This document shows, piece after piece, positions 7,289 through 16,335 of a stretch of DNA of 64,000 nt. The stretch spans positions 1 through 64,000 of the forward strand of contig SHND01000019.1 of the NCBI GenBank assembly GCA_004295045.1, read 5' to 3'. The DNA comes from Chloroflexota bacterium. Lineage in GTDB: Bacteria > Chloroflexota > Anaerolineae > UBA4142 > SHND01. A program made the translations under genes and the position numbers. Position 1 is the stretch's first letter. Each line of letters starts with the position of its first letter. Below the pieces are notes generated by a model, which was not told the origin of the DNA, ran no database searches, and was given only the letters and a program-made list of their open reading frames with translations.

Positions 7289-8260
7289 ATGATTTCCGTG
7301 CCAGAGGCAAATCAAACTCTTGGTGCGCATGACAAGCCCCGCATCTTGGTGGTAGATGATGATCCATTGATGCGCCGCATTGTCACTCAGAGTTTGGATC
7401 GTACCGCGTACGAGCTCACAGAAGCAGAGTCGGGTGCATCCGGCATTCAAGCCGCTCTGGATGAACATCCCGATCTGATTTTGCTGGATGTGATGATGCC
7501 GGAGATGGATGGGTTTGAAGTCATTCGGCGGCTGCGCAGTCATCCCATTACGCAGGGCATTCCCATCATCTTGCTCACTGCGCTTGGCGAGATGAGCGAA
7601 AAAGTGTATGGGATGCAGTTGGGCGCGGATGATTACATTACCAAACCATTCGATCCGCGCGAGCTGCGCGCCCGCGTACACACGCACCTCAAACGGAGTG
7701 AGCAATATATTCAAAGTAGTCCATTGACCAACTTGCCGGGGAATTATGCAATTCAAAATGCGATTGCGCAGCGTCTGGCAACGGGAGATCCGTTGGCAGT
7801 GATATATTACGATTTGAGCAATTTCAAATCGTACAATGATCGGTATGGTTGGGTTGCGGGGGACGAAATCATCAAACAGCTCAGCTTGATTATTGTGCGC
7901 GCCGCGCTCGAATCAGGCGACAAGCAAGTTTTCGTCGGACATATCGGCGGCGACGATTTCGTGGTGGTGACTCGACCGGAATTTGCCGAACTCATCGGAC
8001 AGCAGGCAGTCCGCGATTTTGATTCAATGATCCCGGAGATGTATTCGCCCGATGATCGCGCGAACGGTTTCATCGAAGCAAAAGATCGCCAAGGCGAAGT
8101 GCGTCAAATTCCAATTGTCAGTCTCGGCGTTGCCATCGTCACAAACGAACATCGCACGCTCGAGCATCCGCTTCAAATTGCGCAGATCGCGGCAGAAGTG
8201 AAACGCTATATCAAATCACTTTCCGGCAGCCAAGTCATTTCAGATCGCCGCCGTCAATGA
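7289..8260 (+). CDS. Response regulator with degenerate GGDEF domain
   Basis: 323 residues. The receiver domain (about residues 15-135) has the acidic pair DDD, the phospho-acceptor Asp in LLDVMMP, the switch Thr/Ser in LLTALGE and the Lys in YITKPFDP. The output is GGDEF-like (about 145-315) with SSPLTNLPGNYA at its start, but the signature is GGDDF instead of GG[DE]EF. No RxxD inhibitory site precedes it. It could be a weak diguanylate cyclase or a non-catalytic partner-binding domain. The start at 7289 is chosen because AGGTG lies 9 nt upstream. No sensor kinase is adjacent. Confidence 0.85.
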   Translation: MISVPEANQTLGAHDKPRILVVDDDPLMRRIVTQSLDRTAYELTEAESGASGIQAALDEHPDLILLDVMMPEMDGFEVIRRLRSHPITQGIPIILLTALGEMSEKVYGMQLGADDYITKPFDPRELRARVHTHLKRSEQYIQSSPLTNLPGNYAIQNAIAQRLATGDPLAVIYYDLSNFKSYNDRYGWVAGDEIIKQLSLIIVRAALESGDKQVFVGHIGGDDFVVVTRPEFAELIGQQAVRDFDSMIPEMYSPDDRANGFIEAKDRQGEVRQIPIVSLGVAIVTNEHRTLEHPLQIAQIAAEVKRYIKSLSGSQVISDRRRQ

Positions 8261-8294
8261 GCTGCGCGAAATCATTGGAGAATTTTTAGATAAC

Positions 8295-8630
8295 ATGCCT
8301 ATTTACGAATACGAGTGTGAGAACAAACATCGCTTTGAAAAATGGCAGTCCATGAAGGATGATCCGATCAAAGAATGTCCGGAATGCGGCGCAGCGGTGC
8401 GCAAAATTCTTCATCCTGCGGGGATTATTTTCAAAGGTTCGGGGTGGTACATCACGGACAGTCGCAAGTCTCCAAGCGGAGACGCGCAAGCTGAAAAGAA
8501 AAGCGACCAGAGCGAAACAAAAAGCGAATCCACTACGCCAAAATCAGAAACCAAGAGTGACGCCAAGAGCGAGCCCTCGAGCAGCAAGAGCGAAAGCAAG
8601 AGCGAAAGCAAGAGTCCGTCGTCCGAATAA
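8295..8630 (+). CDS. FmdB-type zinc-ribbon protein with Ser/Lys-rich tail
   Basis: 111 residues. The first 55 residues match the FmdB/CxxC_CxxC_SSSS zinc ribbon: MPIYEYEC, then ECPECG, then IIFKGSGWYITD. The first knuckle reads CENKH rather than CxxC, so one cysteine is missing and a His may substitute. Residues 60-111 are a low-complexity tail of repeated KSE/SKSE units, encoded by imperfect 12-bp repeats. FmdB-like proteins were named from a regulator of formamidase, but most have unknown roles. A strong terminator follows. Confidence 0.8.
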   Translation: MPIYEYECENKHRFEKWQSMKDDPIKECPECGAAVRKILHPAGIIFKGSGWYITDSRKSPSGDAQAEKKSDQSETKSESTTPKSETKSDAKSEPSSSKSESKSESKSPSSE

Positions 8631-8632
8631 GC

Positions 8633-8671
8633 AACGGCGGCAGGTGAATTCATCTGCCGCCGTTTGTTTTA
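8633..8671. terminator. Bidirectional terminator between convergent genes
   Basis: 11-bp perfect GC-rich stem (8633-8643 with 8654-8664), a 10-nt loop and TGTTTT on the plus strand. On the minus strand it lies just past the stop of the convergent gene at 8669. Confidence 0.85.
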
Positions 8672-8968
8672 CAATTGGAAATTTCCCGTGTGCGGGACAA
8701 TCTTGTAATTGAAATTTGTCACATAAGTCATTAATTTCTTTTTGAGCCGCGCCCATTCTTCGCCCGCCAAAATTTTGTCCAGCGTCGCGCGGTCTTCCGT
8801 CACACCGCCTGCCAGAATCTGCGGACCGTTGCCATAGACAGTGTACCACGCTTCGGTAGGTTGAATGCCCAAGCGCAAAAGTTTGGGCGCAAATTCCTGG
8901 ACAGTAAATTCAAAATATTCGGACTCTTTGCCTTGTCGAATATCCCACGACATTAAAAGTTTAACCAT
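8669..8968 (-). CDS. Small alpha/beta hypothetical protein
   Basis: 99 residues from the ATG at 8968. Earlier starts (TTG at 9037, ATG at 9016) are possible but give an odd Cys-rich extension. GGAGG lies only 2 nt before this ATG, so the internal ATG encoding MSWD (8953) is also a candidate. The pattern (MSWDIRQGKESEYFEFTVQE, then EAWYTVYG, then EEWARLKKKLMTYVTNF) suggests a dimeric ferredoxin-like alpha/beta barrel fold. Function is unknown. Confidence 0.6.
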   Translation of the reverse strand: MVKLLMSWDIRQGKESEYFEFTVQEFAPKLLRLGIQPTEAWYTVYGNGPQILAGGVTEDRATLDKILAGEEWARLKKKLMTYVTNFNYKIVPHTGNFQL

Positions 8969-9099
8969 ATCCTCCAATTGAATCGTAGACAAGCAAACCG
9001 GAGAACAAACTTTCATCCTTCCTGTTTGCGTATCCAATTATTCGCACACCTGTCCCGCATGTTCTAACTCTAACAAAGGAAAGGAGAATTTGCAAACCA

Positions 9100-9555
9100 A
9101 TGCGCGCGCTTTTGCAACGCGTCACACACGGCGCGGTCAGCGTTGACCAAAGAACCGTCGGCGCAATCCAACGCGGGCTGGTCATTCTGGTCGGCGTCAC
9201 GCACACGGACACGGAAGAAACGGCGCGCTTTCTGGCGCAAAAGATTGCAAATCTCCGTATATTTGAAGACGCGGCAGGCAAATTCAATCTCTCGGCATTC
9301 GACGTGAGCGCCGAGCTCTTGGTGATTTCACAATTCACTCTCTACGCGGATGCGCGGCGCGGGCGTCGTCCCGATTTTATTTCTGCGGCGCGTCCCGAAA
9401 TCGCCGAACCGCTTGTGGAAACCTTCGCGCAATCTTTGGAAGCAACAGGTTTGCGCGTTGCGCGCGGCGAGTTTCAGGCAAAGATGCTTGTCGAAATTTG
9501 GAATGACGGACCCGTGACAATTCTCTTGGACACGGAGGAGCTGCGCAAGCAATAA
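9100..9555 (+). CDS. dtd: D-aminoacyl-tRNA deacylase
   Basis: 151 residues, the usual DTD length. It hydrolyses D-amino acids (and glycine) mischarged on tRNA. The family signatures are present: N-terminal MRALLQRVTHGAVSVD, the SQFTLYAD motif with the following RRGRRPDF, and the C-terminal NDGPVTI, which corresponds to the cross-subunit Gly-cisPro element. It is a single gene, convergent with the minus-strand yihY-like gene that ends 2 bp after its stop. Confidence 0.96.
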   Translation: MRALLQRVTHGAVSVDQRTVGAIQRGLVILVGVTHTDTEETARFLAQKIANLRIFEDAAGKFNLSAFDVSAELLVISQFTLYADARRGRRPDFISAARPEIAEPLVETFAQSLEATGLRVARGEFQAKMLVEIWNDGPVTILLDTEELRKQ

Positions 9556-9556
9556 C

Positions 9557-10444
9557 CTACGCGCCCTGCTCACGCTTTGACATGACCGCCGACAATTCCG
9601 CGCAGAATAACACAATCGAGGCGGAAATATATCCCCACAGCAGCAGACCGATAATCGCCCCCACTGATCCGTACACCAAATTAAAGCGCGCCAAGTAAAC
9701 CAGATAAAATTCGTAAAGAAACTTGGCAATTTGCCACAAGACGGCGGCGACGAGTGCGCCGCGCCACGCGACACTCCACGAAACGCGCACGTTGGGAAAT
9801 GTTTTGTACAAAATTGCGAACGCGATGAACGCAAACGCCAAGCCAACGATGCTGCCAAGCCAGCCAATAACTTGAAGCGCCGCGACTGTTTCGCCGAACA
9901 GCGCCAATGCCAACGCTGTTGAAAACGATGATACGATCACGCTCGCTAAAAAAAACAATCCCAACAATGCAATCACTCCAATCGAAACCAGTCGCTGCAG
10001 CCAAAACGCGCGCGGCACCGGGACATGCCACGCGCGATTGAGCGCGTGCTGCAGCACATCGAATACGCCCGATGCCGACCACAACAATGTGAGCAAACCA
10101 ATAATTGTCGCCGAGCCGCGCGCATCAACCACTTGGCGCAGCACGCGCTGCAATTCCATCTCGACACCGGGCAAATAATCGCGCGCAACGCGCATCACCG
10201 CAGCCAACGCATCCGTCTCGGAAATAAAAAGGGACGCGAAGGCAATCAGTAAAAGCAAAAGCGGAAAGAGCGCGAGCAGCGCATAATACGAAAGCGACGC
10301 GGCAAGGAATGACATGCCGTCGGCGCTGAACGCTTGCCCCGCATCGAGCAGTAACGCCAAAAGAGAAAACCGCCGCAGCGATTTTTCCCATCGCGCGACG
10401 GTTTCGTCCACTCGCAGTTGCAATAATTCAAGCTGTCGGCGCAT
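9557..10444 (-). CDS. YihY/BrkB-family inner-membrane protein
   Basis: 295 residues from the ATG at 10444, inside the end of the preceding gene. About six transmembrane helices. Family motifs are seen: DGMSFLAASLSYYALLALFPLL near residues 45-65, an LLTLLWSASGVFDVLQHALNRAW block, and the terminal SVGAIIGLLLWGYISASIVL. The YihY/UPF0761 family was once proposed as RNase BN, which is incorrect, and its transport or envelope role remains unsettled. It is the last gene of a three-gene minus-strand run behind the glycogen gene. Confidence 0.9.
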   Translation of the reverse strand: MRRQLELLQLRVDETVARWEKSLRRFSLLALLLDAGQAFSADGMSFLAASLSYYALLALFPLLLLLIAFASLFISETDALAAVMRVARDYLPGVEMELQRVLRQVVDARGSATIIGLLTLLWSASGVFDVLQHALNRAWHVPVPRAFWLQRLVSIGVIALLGLFFLASVIVSSFSTALALALFGETVAALQVIGWLGSIVGLAFAFIAFAILYKTFPNVRVSWSVAWRGALVAAVLWQIAKFLYEFYLVYLARFNLVYGSVGAIIGLLLWGYISASIVLFCAELSAVMSKREQGA

Positions 10445-10847
10445 TGCTTGACACTTCTTCGACCTGGACTTGGATTCGTCCCGTCGCGTTATAAAACAAC
10501 CCAATCAGCGTGACCACCAGCGCGCCGAAAAGCCCGAGCAGCGCGGCAACCAAGAGCGCAAGCAACAAGATTCCAAACACGCCAAAACTTGCAATATTCG
10601 TCAATGACTCTAACGCGCCCTGTAAATTCAACACCTCTACCAGATTAAAGCTCAGGCGCTGACCGAGAACTTCAAAACCAACGTCGCGCCACCCGGCAAT
10701 GAGCCCGCGCAAAGATTGCACCAGCGCAAAGAAAACCCAGCTGCATAGAAAAGCAGGCAGACAGGCGATCAGGACGCCCGCGACAAAACCCCACTGCGCA
10801 AGCGGTCCGAGCGCAAAGCGCTTGATGACCAGTTCGCGGGTTTGCAC
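10428..10847 (-). CDS. Small membrane protein, DUF3566-like
   Basis: 139 residues from a GTG at 10847 that overlaps the TAG of the glycogen gene by one base, with AAGGAG upstream. Two strong membrane helices (about residues 18-45 and 85-120) flank an amphipathic loop, and the FYNATGRIQVQVEE tail is cytoplasmic-looking. The pattern resembles DUF3566 membrane proteins, but the match is by eye. It is translationally coupled to the glycogen enzyme upstream and to the YihY gene downstream. Confidence 0.65.
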   Translation of the reverse strand: MQTRELVIKRFALGPLAQWGFVAGVLIACLPAFLCSWVFFALVQSLRGLIAGWRDVGFEVLGQRLSFNLVEVLNLQGALESLTNIASFGVFGILLLALLVAALLGLFGALVVTLIGLFYNATGRIQVQVEEVSSNAPTA

Positions 10848-13800
10848 TATTCCATGGTCTCCTTGACCAACTTGGCGCCCAATTCGCCCGCCGCCATCGC
10901 GCGGAGATAATACGCGCAATACTCGCTCAACATGCGACGCGTTGAATAAACCGGCGCGAGGGTCGCAATGCTTTCTTTACTGCGCGCGAGCCATGCGTGA
11001 GGAATGTTGTCTTGATCCCGTTCATAATACAAAGGAATGATTTCTTTTTCGAGCGTATCATAAAACGATTGCGCGTCCGCAGCGTCTTGCTCCGCGTCAG
11101 AAGCATACTCTTTGGTCGGGTCGCCAATTTCCCAACCATTCTTTTCATTGTAACCTTCTGCCCACCACCCATCGAGAATGCTAAAATTCAAAACGCCATT
11201 CAACGCCGCCTTTTCGCCGCTCGTGCCGCTCGCTTCCATCGGACGACGCGGATTGTTCAACCACACATCTACGCCCGCAACCAACATGCGCGCATCGTCC
11301 ATGCCATAATCCTCCAGAAAAACTATTTTGCCCTCGAGCTCTGCCTCAAGGGTCGCTTGATAGACCGCGCGAATGAACGATTGTCCCGGCGCATCGGCGG
11401 GATGTGCCTTGCCCGCAAAGATAATTTGCACGGGGCGTTCGGCATGATTCAGTATTTTCTTCATGCGTTCAGGGTCATGCAAAAAGAGGGTCGCGCGTTT
11501 ATAAGTGGCAAAGCGTCGCGCAAAGCCAATCGTCAACGCGTCCGGGTCGAGCGCGTGTTGCGCGCGTTCGATCGCTTCCGCGCTTGCGTTCAATCGTTTC
11601 AGCTGTCTTGTCCACACCCCGCGCGAAAACTCAAACAGCGCAGTCTTGCGCGCCTTTTGTATCGCCCACATCTTTTCGTCCGACGCATCGCGCAGCGGCG
11701 TCCAAATGCCCGGCTCGTCAAGCCGCTCATACCAATCTGTCTCGAGCACCTCATCATAAAATTTGATGCGCTCCGGCGCGAGCCATGTCGCGGTATGCAC
11801 ACCATTCGTAATATAACCAATCGGCGTCTCTTCCGCTTCGGTGTTGAAAATATGCGCCCACATCTTGCGCGCGACCTCTCCGTGCAATTTACTGACGCCA
11901 TTGCGTTGGTCTGAAAAGCGCATGCCCAAAACCGTCATGCTGAACAAGCCGTTATCATGGGCGACCGCAAGAAATTTTTCGCGCGAGATGCCGAGTTTTG
12001 GGTAAAACGCGCCGAAATACTTGTCCATCAACGGATCGCCAAAGGCGTCATTCCCTGCCGGCACCGGCGTATGCGTTGTGAAAATCGAATGTTCAGCAAC
12101 CTCTTTCATCGCGTCGTCAAACAACATTCCCTTTTCCACCAATTCGCGCGTCAATTCCAAAACCAAAAACGCAGAATGTCCTTCGTTCATATGAAACGCG
12201 TTGGGATGCAAACCGAGCGCGCGCAATACGCGGACGCCGCCGATGCCCAACACGATTTCTTGCATGATGCGAATTTCGTGATCGCCGCCGTACAAGCGCG
12301 CGGTCAACACGCGGTCTTGCTCTGCGTTCATTTCCAAGTTGGTATCCATCAAATACAATGCCACGCGCCCAACTTGGATTTGATACACCTTGGCGTAAAT
12401 CGTTCGTTCGGGCAAATCAACTCCGACAATGATGTCCTTGCCATCCCTGTCTTTGGCAGCCAGCGCGGGCGCTTGCGAAAAATCCAATTTGTCATAGCGC
12501 GCGATTTGATTGCCCTGCGCGTCAATTTCTTGACGGAAATATCCTTGCGGATACAAAAAGCCAATGCCGACGAGCGGAATTCCCATGTCGCTCGCCTCTT
12601 TGACATGGTCGCCCGAGAGAACACCCAGCCCGCCGGAATAAATGGGCAGCGATTCGTGAATCCCAAATTCAGCCGAAAAATACGCGACCGAATGATCCGC
12701 CGCATACGGAAAACGCGCATCGAACCACGTCACATCGGGATCCATGTAGGTGGTAAAGTCTTGCCAAACGCGATCATAGTGTTCAAGAAAATCGGGCGTG
12801 TTTGCCAATTGCTGCAAGCGGTCCGGTGCGACGCGGCGCATAACTTGGACTGGATTGTGTCCACTGTCCTCCCACAACAAATGATCAATCCGTTCCAACA
12901 GCGCGGTGGCGTCGAAATTCCAGCACCACCACAAGTTGTAGACCAACTCTGCCAGCCCTTTGATTCGCTCCGGCAGATTCTCCATGATCTGCTCGGTGCG
13001 TTGAATTTCACGCGCCAACGCGGCTTCGCGTTCGACGACTTTGGACTTTTCCTCCGCCGCGAATTTGTACATCGCAACGTACTCTTGCGCGGAATGAGTC
13101 CATGAAAAATCTGCCCGCATGCCGCGTTCCTGCAGCGCGCGCCATTCCTCTTTGCGCGCATACGCTTCCAATGCGCGCACCAACGCGCCGTACAAGCCAA
13201 ATTGCTCGGCGCGGTCAAAGGTGAAACCGGTGCCCGTCTGCGTACGCGCGTTGAAATTTTGAACCGAATCAGAGAGTCCGCCGACGCGATGCACGACCGG
13301 CACACAGCCATAGCGCATCGCCAACAATTGTGTCGTGCCGCCCGGTTCTACGCGCGAGGGCATCAAAACCAAGTCCGCGCCGGCAACAATTTGGCGCCGC
13401 AAACGTTCATCAAAGGTTTGAAAAAAGCGGACGCGCCGCTGAAATTTTTCCTCCAGCGCCTTGAGCGCGTCTTGATATTTATCCTCGCCCGCGCCCATAA
13501 TCACAAACTGCGCGCCCAGCAGCAAGATCGGTTCAACCACTTGCATTACCAGATCGAGTCCTTTGTCATCATTCAGTCGCGAAATCATCCCAATCAAAGG
13601 CGCGTCCGATTCTTCCAAATCGGCGCGCTGCTGCAAGGCGCGCTTGTTCGGCGCACGCGCGTCAAGATGCTCCACGTCATAGGTACTCGCCAGCAATGCG
13701 TCAGTCGCGGGATTCGCCTGCGTGTAATCAATGCCATTCGAAATGCCGCGAATGCGCGCGGCGCGTGTGCGCAAAATCGGGTCGAGCCCTTCGCCAAATT

Positions 13801-14494
13801 CGGGCGTCTGAATTTCTTTGGCGTAGGTTGGACTTACGGTGTTGATCGCATCCGCGAACAAAATGCCGCGCGCCATGAAATTTAATTCGCGATTGATTTC
13901 GGTCGAGATGTCGGGATGCGCGATAAAACCAAATTGCGCGAGCCCGGCGATTTCCAAAATGCGCTGCCCGAAAGAACCAAAATATGACAGGTTGTGTATC
14001 GTGTAGACCGACGCAATATTTTGAAAAAATGGATTGCCGACATAAAGCGTTTTGAGCCAGTTTGGAATAATCGCCGTTTGCCAGTTGTTGACATGGACAA
14101 TGTCGGGCTGCCAATTCAAATGCGGCAGCATGTCGAGCGCGGCGCGCGAAAAAAGCAAAAAGCGTTCGGCATCATCGGGATACATGTAAATGCCATCACG
14201 GTCAAAGAGACGCGGATTGTCAATAAAATAAACCGGCACATCCGAATCGAGCTGTCCTTGAATCACGCTGACATTTTCGCTCAGCCCATTCAGTTGGACG
14301 GCGAACGATTCGATGACGCGCGGAGAACCGTCCGTTGGAATCACGCGATAACGCGGTAACGCAACGCGCACATCATGCCCCAAACCCTTGAGCGCGCGCG
14401 CGAGTTCGCTCACCACATCCGCTGCGCCGCCCGTTTTGACAAACGGCGACACCTCTGAAGCAAGCATCAAAATTTTTAGTGGAGTATCAGACAT
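10847..14494 (-). CDS. Glycogen synthase fused to alpha-glucan phosphorylase
   Basis: 1215 residues in one open frame. Residues 1 to about 490 are a GT5 starch/glycogen synthase: KTGGAADV at Lys20 (ADP-glucose binding), ISRLNDDKGLDL, and the SRVEPGGTTQLLAMRYG acceptor/donor loop, where EPCG is more usual. From about 500 a DUF3417-type leader (LPERIKGLAELVYNLWWCWN) opens a GT35 alpha-glucan phosphorylase with SAEFGIHESLPIYSGGLG, HMNEGHSAF, and the PLP site GTSGEK (Lys1095). The two halves catalyse opposite reactions, adding glucose from a sugar nucleotide and phosphorolysis to glucose-1-phosphate. They may form one glycogen-turnover machine. No glgB or glgC lies nearby. Both halves look catalytically intact. 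Confidence 0.92.
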   Translation of the reverse strand: MSDTPLKILMLASEVSPFVKTGGAADVVSELARALKGLGHDVRVALPRYRVIPTDGSPRVIESFAVQLNGLSENVSVIQGQLDSDVPVYFIDNPRLFDRDGIYMYPDDAERFLLFSRAALDMLPHLNWQPDIVHVNNWQTAIIPNWLKTLYVGNPFFQNIASVYTIHNLSYFGSFGQRILEIAGLAQFGFIAHPDISTEINRELNFMARGILFADAINTVSPTYAKEIQTPEFGEGLDPILRTRAARIRGISNGIDYTQANPATDALLASTYDVEHLDARAPNKRALQQRADLEESDAPLIGMISRLNDDKGLDLVMQVVEPILLLGAQFVIMGAGEDKYQDALKALEEKFQRRVRFFQTFDERLRRQIVAGADLVLMPSRVEPGGTTQLLAMRYGCVPVVHRVGGLSDSVQNFNARTQTGTGFTFDRAEQFGLYGALVRALEAYARKEEWRALQERGMRADFSWTHSAQEYVAMYKFAAEEKSKVVEREAALAREIQRTEQIMENLPERIKGLAELVYNLWWCWNFDATALLERIDHLLWEDSGHNPVQVMRRVAPDRLQQLANTPDFLEHYDRVWQDFTTYMDPDVTWFDARFPYAADHSVAYFSAEFGIHESLPIYSGGLGVLSGDHVKEASDMGIPLVGIGFLYPQGYFRQEIDAQGNQIARYDKLDFSQAPALAAKDRDGKDIIVGVDLPERTIYAKVYQIQVGRVALYLMDTNLEMNAEQDRVLTARLYGGDHEIRIMQEIVLGIGGVRVLRALGLHPNAFHMNEGHSAFLVLELTRELVEKGMLFDDAMKEVAEHSIFTTHTPVPAGNDAFGDPLMDKYFGAFYPKLGISREKFLAVAHDNGLFSMTVLGMRFSDQRNGVSKLHGEVARKMWAHIFNTEAEETPIGYITNGVHTATWLAPERIKFYDEVLETDWYERLDEPGIWTPLRDASDEKMWAIQKARKTALFEFSRGVWTRQLKRLNASAEAIERAQHALDPDALTIGFARRFATYKRATLFLHDPERMKKILNHAERPVQIIFAGKAHPADAPGQSFIRAVYQATLEAELEGKIVFLEDYGMDDARMLVAGVDVWLNNPRRPMEASGTSGEKAALNGVLNFSILDGWWAEGYNEKNGWEIGDPTKEYASDAEQDAADAQSFYDTLEKEIIPLYYERDQDNIPHAWLARSKESIATLAPVYSTRRMLSEYCAYYLRAMAAGELGAKLVKETME

Positions 14495-14597
14495 TTTTCT
14501 ACATTCCCTCGATCACGATCGGTAGCTCGGATAATTGTTTAATCGCCGCATCGGGCTGCATCAATTCCGCGTCATCAAATTCTCCATGAATCTTTTT

Positions 14598-15617
14598 CTA
14601 ATATTGTAAATCATGCGGCACGATATTCCACAGCGGCAAGCCCGTCAAATATCTCCGCAGATTTTCCGCAAACAGTGTCGCGGCGCGTTCGTCATATTTT
14701 CCCGTCGAGCCGGAAACATGCGGCGATATGATGACATTGTCCATGTGCCACAATTGATGCCCGCGCGGCAGCGGTTCGACGGCGAACGCGTCGAGTCCCG
14801 CGCCCGCGATCCATCCCTCTTTTAATGCCGTCACCAACGCGCGATCGTCAATCAGTTCGCCGCGCGCAATGTTGATCAATAGCGCGTGCGGTTTCATCGC
14901 GCGCAACTGTTCTTCGCCAATGATGTTGCGCGTTTCATCCGTCGCGGGCGCGGCGAGGACGATAAAGTCACATTCGCTGACAAGCGCGTTGAGCTCTTCG
15001 GGCGCAAACCATTTGTCGGGAATACGTCCTTCGGGGTCGCCGACGCCGGGCTCGTTGTAACGTCGGCGCGGGGATTGCATCGTGCGGCGCATTGCCACCA
15101 CGCGCATGTGAAATCCGTATTTCGCGATGCGCCCAACTTCGCGCCCGATGCTGCCATAGCCGATAATCCCAATCGTCTTGCCGCGCATTTCCAGTCCGCT
15201 TAAAATTTCCCAACGCTGACGGGGCCATTCGCCACGTTCTTGCAAACGCACCATTTTCGGAATTTTGCGCGCGAGCGCGAGCAGCAGCGCAAAGGTGAAT
15301 TCGCCAATCGGCACGGCGTGAATGCCGCTCGTCGTCGTCACGGTAATGTCCGTATCCCAAATCGGATGTCCGCGCAAATGGTCCACGCCCGCCGAGTGCA
15401 GCTGCACCCATTTCAATTTTGGCGCGCGCGCCAAATCACGCGGCGGCGTGAAACAATAAATAATTTCTTCGCTGCCTTCCAAAAAGGAGGAAATGTCATC
15501 GCGGTTGTCACGAATGGATTGTTGACGTATTTCGAGGCGCGGCGACACGGCGCGGAGATCATCCAAGAGTGCGTCGCTGAAACGCATTGTCAACAAAACC
15601 GGGATTTTTTCAGCCAT
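14598..15617 (-). CDS. D-2-hydroxyacid dehydrogenase, NAD-dependent
   Basis: 339 residues. Catalytic-domain halves flank a Rossmann domain (about 105-295) with GIIGYGSIGREVG. Active-site residues are visible: Arg in NIARGELID, Glu in FAVEPLP and His in ISPHVSG. It should reduce 2-keto acids or oxidise D-2-hydroxyacids. The exact substrate cannot be read from sequence. A 17-residue insert (about 186-205, rich in Arg and Pro) lies between the GxGxxG and catalytic parts, as in other family members acting on glyoxylate-type substrates. A TATAAT box 10 nt before the ATG suggests a very short leader. Confidence 0.9.
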   Translation of the reverse strand: MAEKIPVLLTMRFSDALLDDLRAVSPRLEIRQQSIRDNRDDISSFLEGSEEIIYCFTPPRDLARAPKLKWVQLHSAGVDHLRGHPIWDTDITVTTTSGIHAVPIGEFTFALLLALARKIPKMVRLQERGEWPRQRWEILSGLEMRGKTIGIIGYGSIGREVGRIAKYGFHMRVVAMRRTMQSPRRRYNEPGVGDPEGRIPDKWFAPEELNALVSECDFIVLAAPATDETRNIIGEEQLRAMKPHALLINIARGELIDDRALVTALKEGWIAGAGLDAFAVEPLPRGHQLWHMDNVIISPHVSGSTGKYDERAATLFAENLRRYLTGLPLWNIVPHDLQY

Positions 15618-15627
15618 GCGGTGAATA

Positions 15628-15633
15628 ATTATA
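15628..15633 (-). promoter_or_regulatory. -10 box of the D-2-hydroxyacid dehydrogenase gene
   Basis: TATAAT on the minus strand, 10 nt upstream of the ATG at 15617. A transcript starting 6-8 nt downstream would be leaderless or nearly so. Confidence 0.55.
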
Positions 15634-15818
15634 TCGAATTCGTAAGGAATGATGAAACAGGCGGCTCTTGCAGAAAATTTCGATTTCGCTTTGATGCGCG
15701 TTATACGCGCGGTGGAATGTTCTCGGATTCTGACGCATTAATTCAAAATTGCTTTGAGTGATCGAATTTGCAGAAAAGGGTCTACACTAACAATGACAAA
15801 CTAGGGAGTAATCAAAAC

Positions 15819-16253
15819 ATGCGACATCGTCTCGGCATTTTCATTCTTGCAGCATTTATGATTTTGTTCGTGGGGTGCAATCCGATCGCCGACAAATCGT
15901 CCGCAGAGAGCGTAATGAACGAATATTTTGCAGCAATCAAGGACAAAGACTTTGACAAGGCACTCGGCTTTTATTCACAACAGTTCTTTGACAAGACGTC
16001 CCGTGAATCATGGAACCAATCTTTGCGCGCTGTGAATAGTAAACTGGGTGACCTCCAATCCTACGAACAAACAGGCTGGCGTATACAAGCAACAACAGGT
16101 TTGGGACCGGCCGGGACTTGGTTCATTTTTCAATATAGGGTAACCTATTCCAAATATCCATCTGACGAAGAAGTCATACTCTTCAAACCCGCTGGCAGTA
16201 ATGAAATAAAAATCTTACAGCACCAAATCATGTCTGAAGCCTTCTTGAAGTGA
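15819..16253 (+). CDS. Small lipoprotein, NTF2/DUF4019-like
   Basis: 144 residues from the ATG at 15819, with AGGGAG upstream. A lipoprotein signal (MRHRLGIFILAAFMILFVGC) has a lipobox Cys at 20. The mature part has a helix-rich start (SAESVMNEYFAAIKDKDFDKALGFYS) and alternating strands, resembling NTF2-like DUF4019/DUF4878 proteins that often occur as secreted accessory proteins. Base composition is more AT-rich than neighbours. It precedes an RHS remnant, so it could be an orphan of the same locus. Confidence 0.7.
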   Translation: MRHRLGIFILAAFMILFVGCNPIADKSSAESVMNEYFAAIKDKDFDKALGFYSQQFFDKTSRESWNQSLRAVNSKLGDLQSYEQTGWRIQATTGLGPAGTWFIFQYRVTYSKYPSDEEVILFKPAGSNEIKILQHQIMSEAFLK

Positions 16254-16285
16254 GTCTTTGAGTGACATTTGATTTCTCCTCATAG

Positions 16286-16329
16286 GTCATCACACGCTCC
16301 ACGACTCGATAGGCACTCTGTGTGATGAC
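16286..16329. repeat. Inverted repeat before the RHS remnant
   Basis: GTCATCACAC at 16286-16295 is perfectly inverted at 16320-16329, with 24 nt between. There is no T-run on either strand. It could be a weak terminator for the lipoprotein gene or the edge of a rearranged RHS cassette. Confidence 0.5.
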
Positions 16330-16335
16330 GCGTCA

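Noticed and set aside
10997..13885. Large plus-strand open frames opposite the glycogen gene
   Set aside because: They are antisense shadows caused by GC-rich codon bias; the minus-strand reading has all catalytic motifs of two enzymes.
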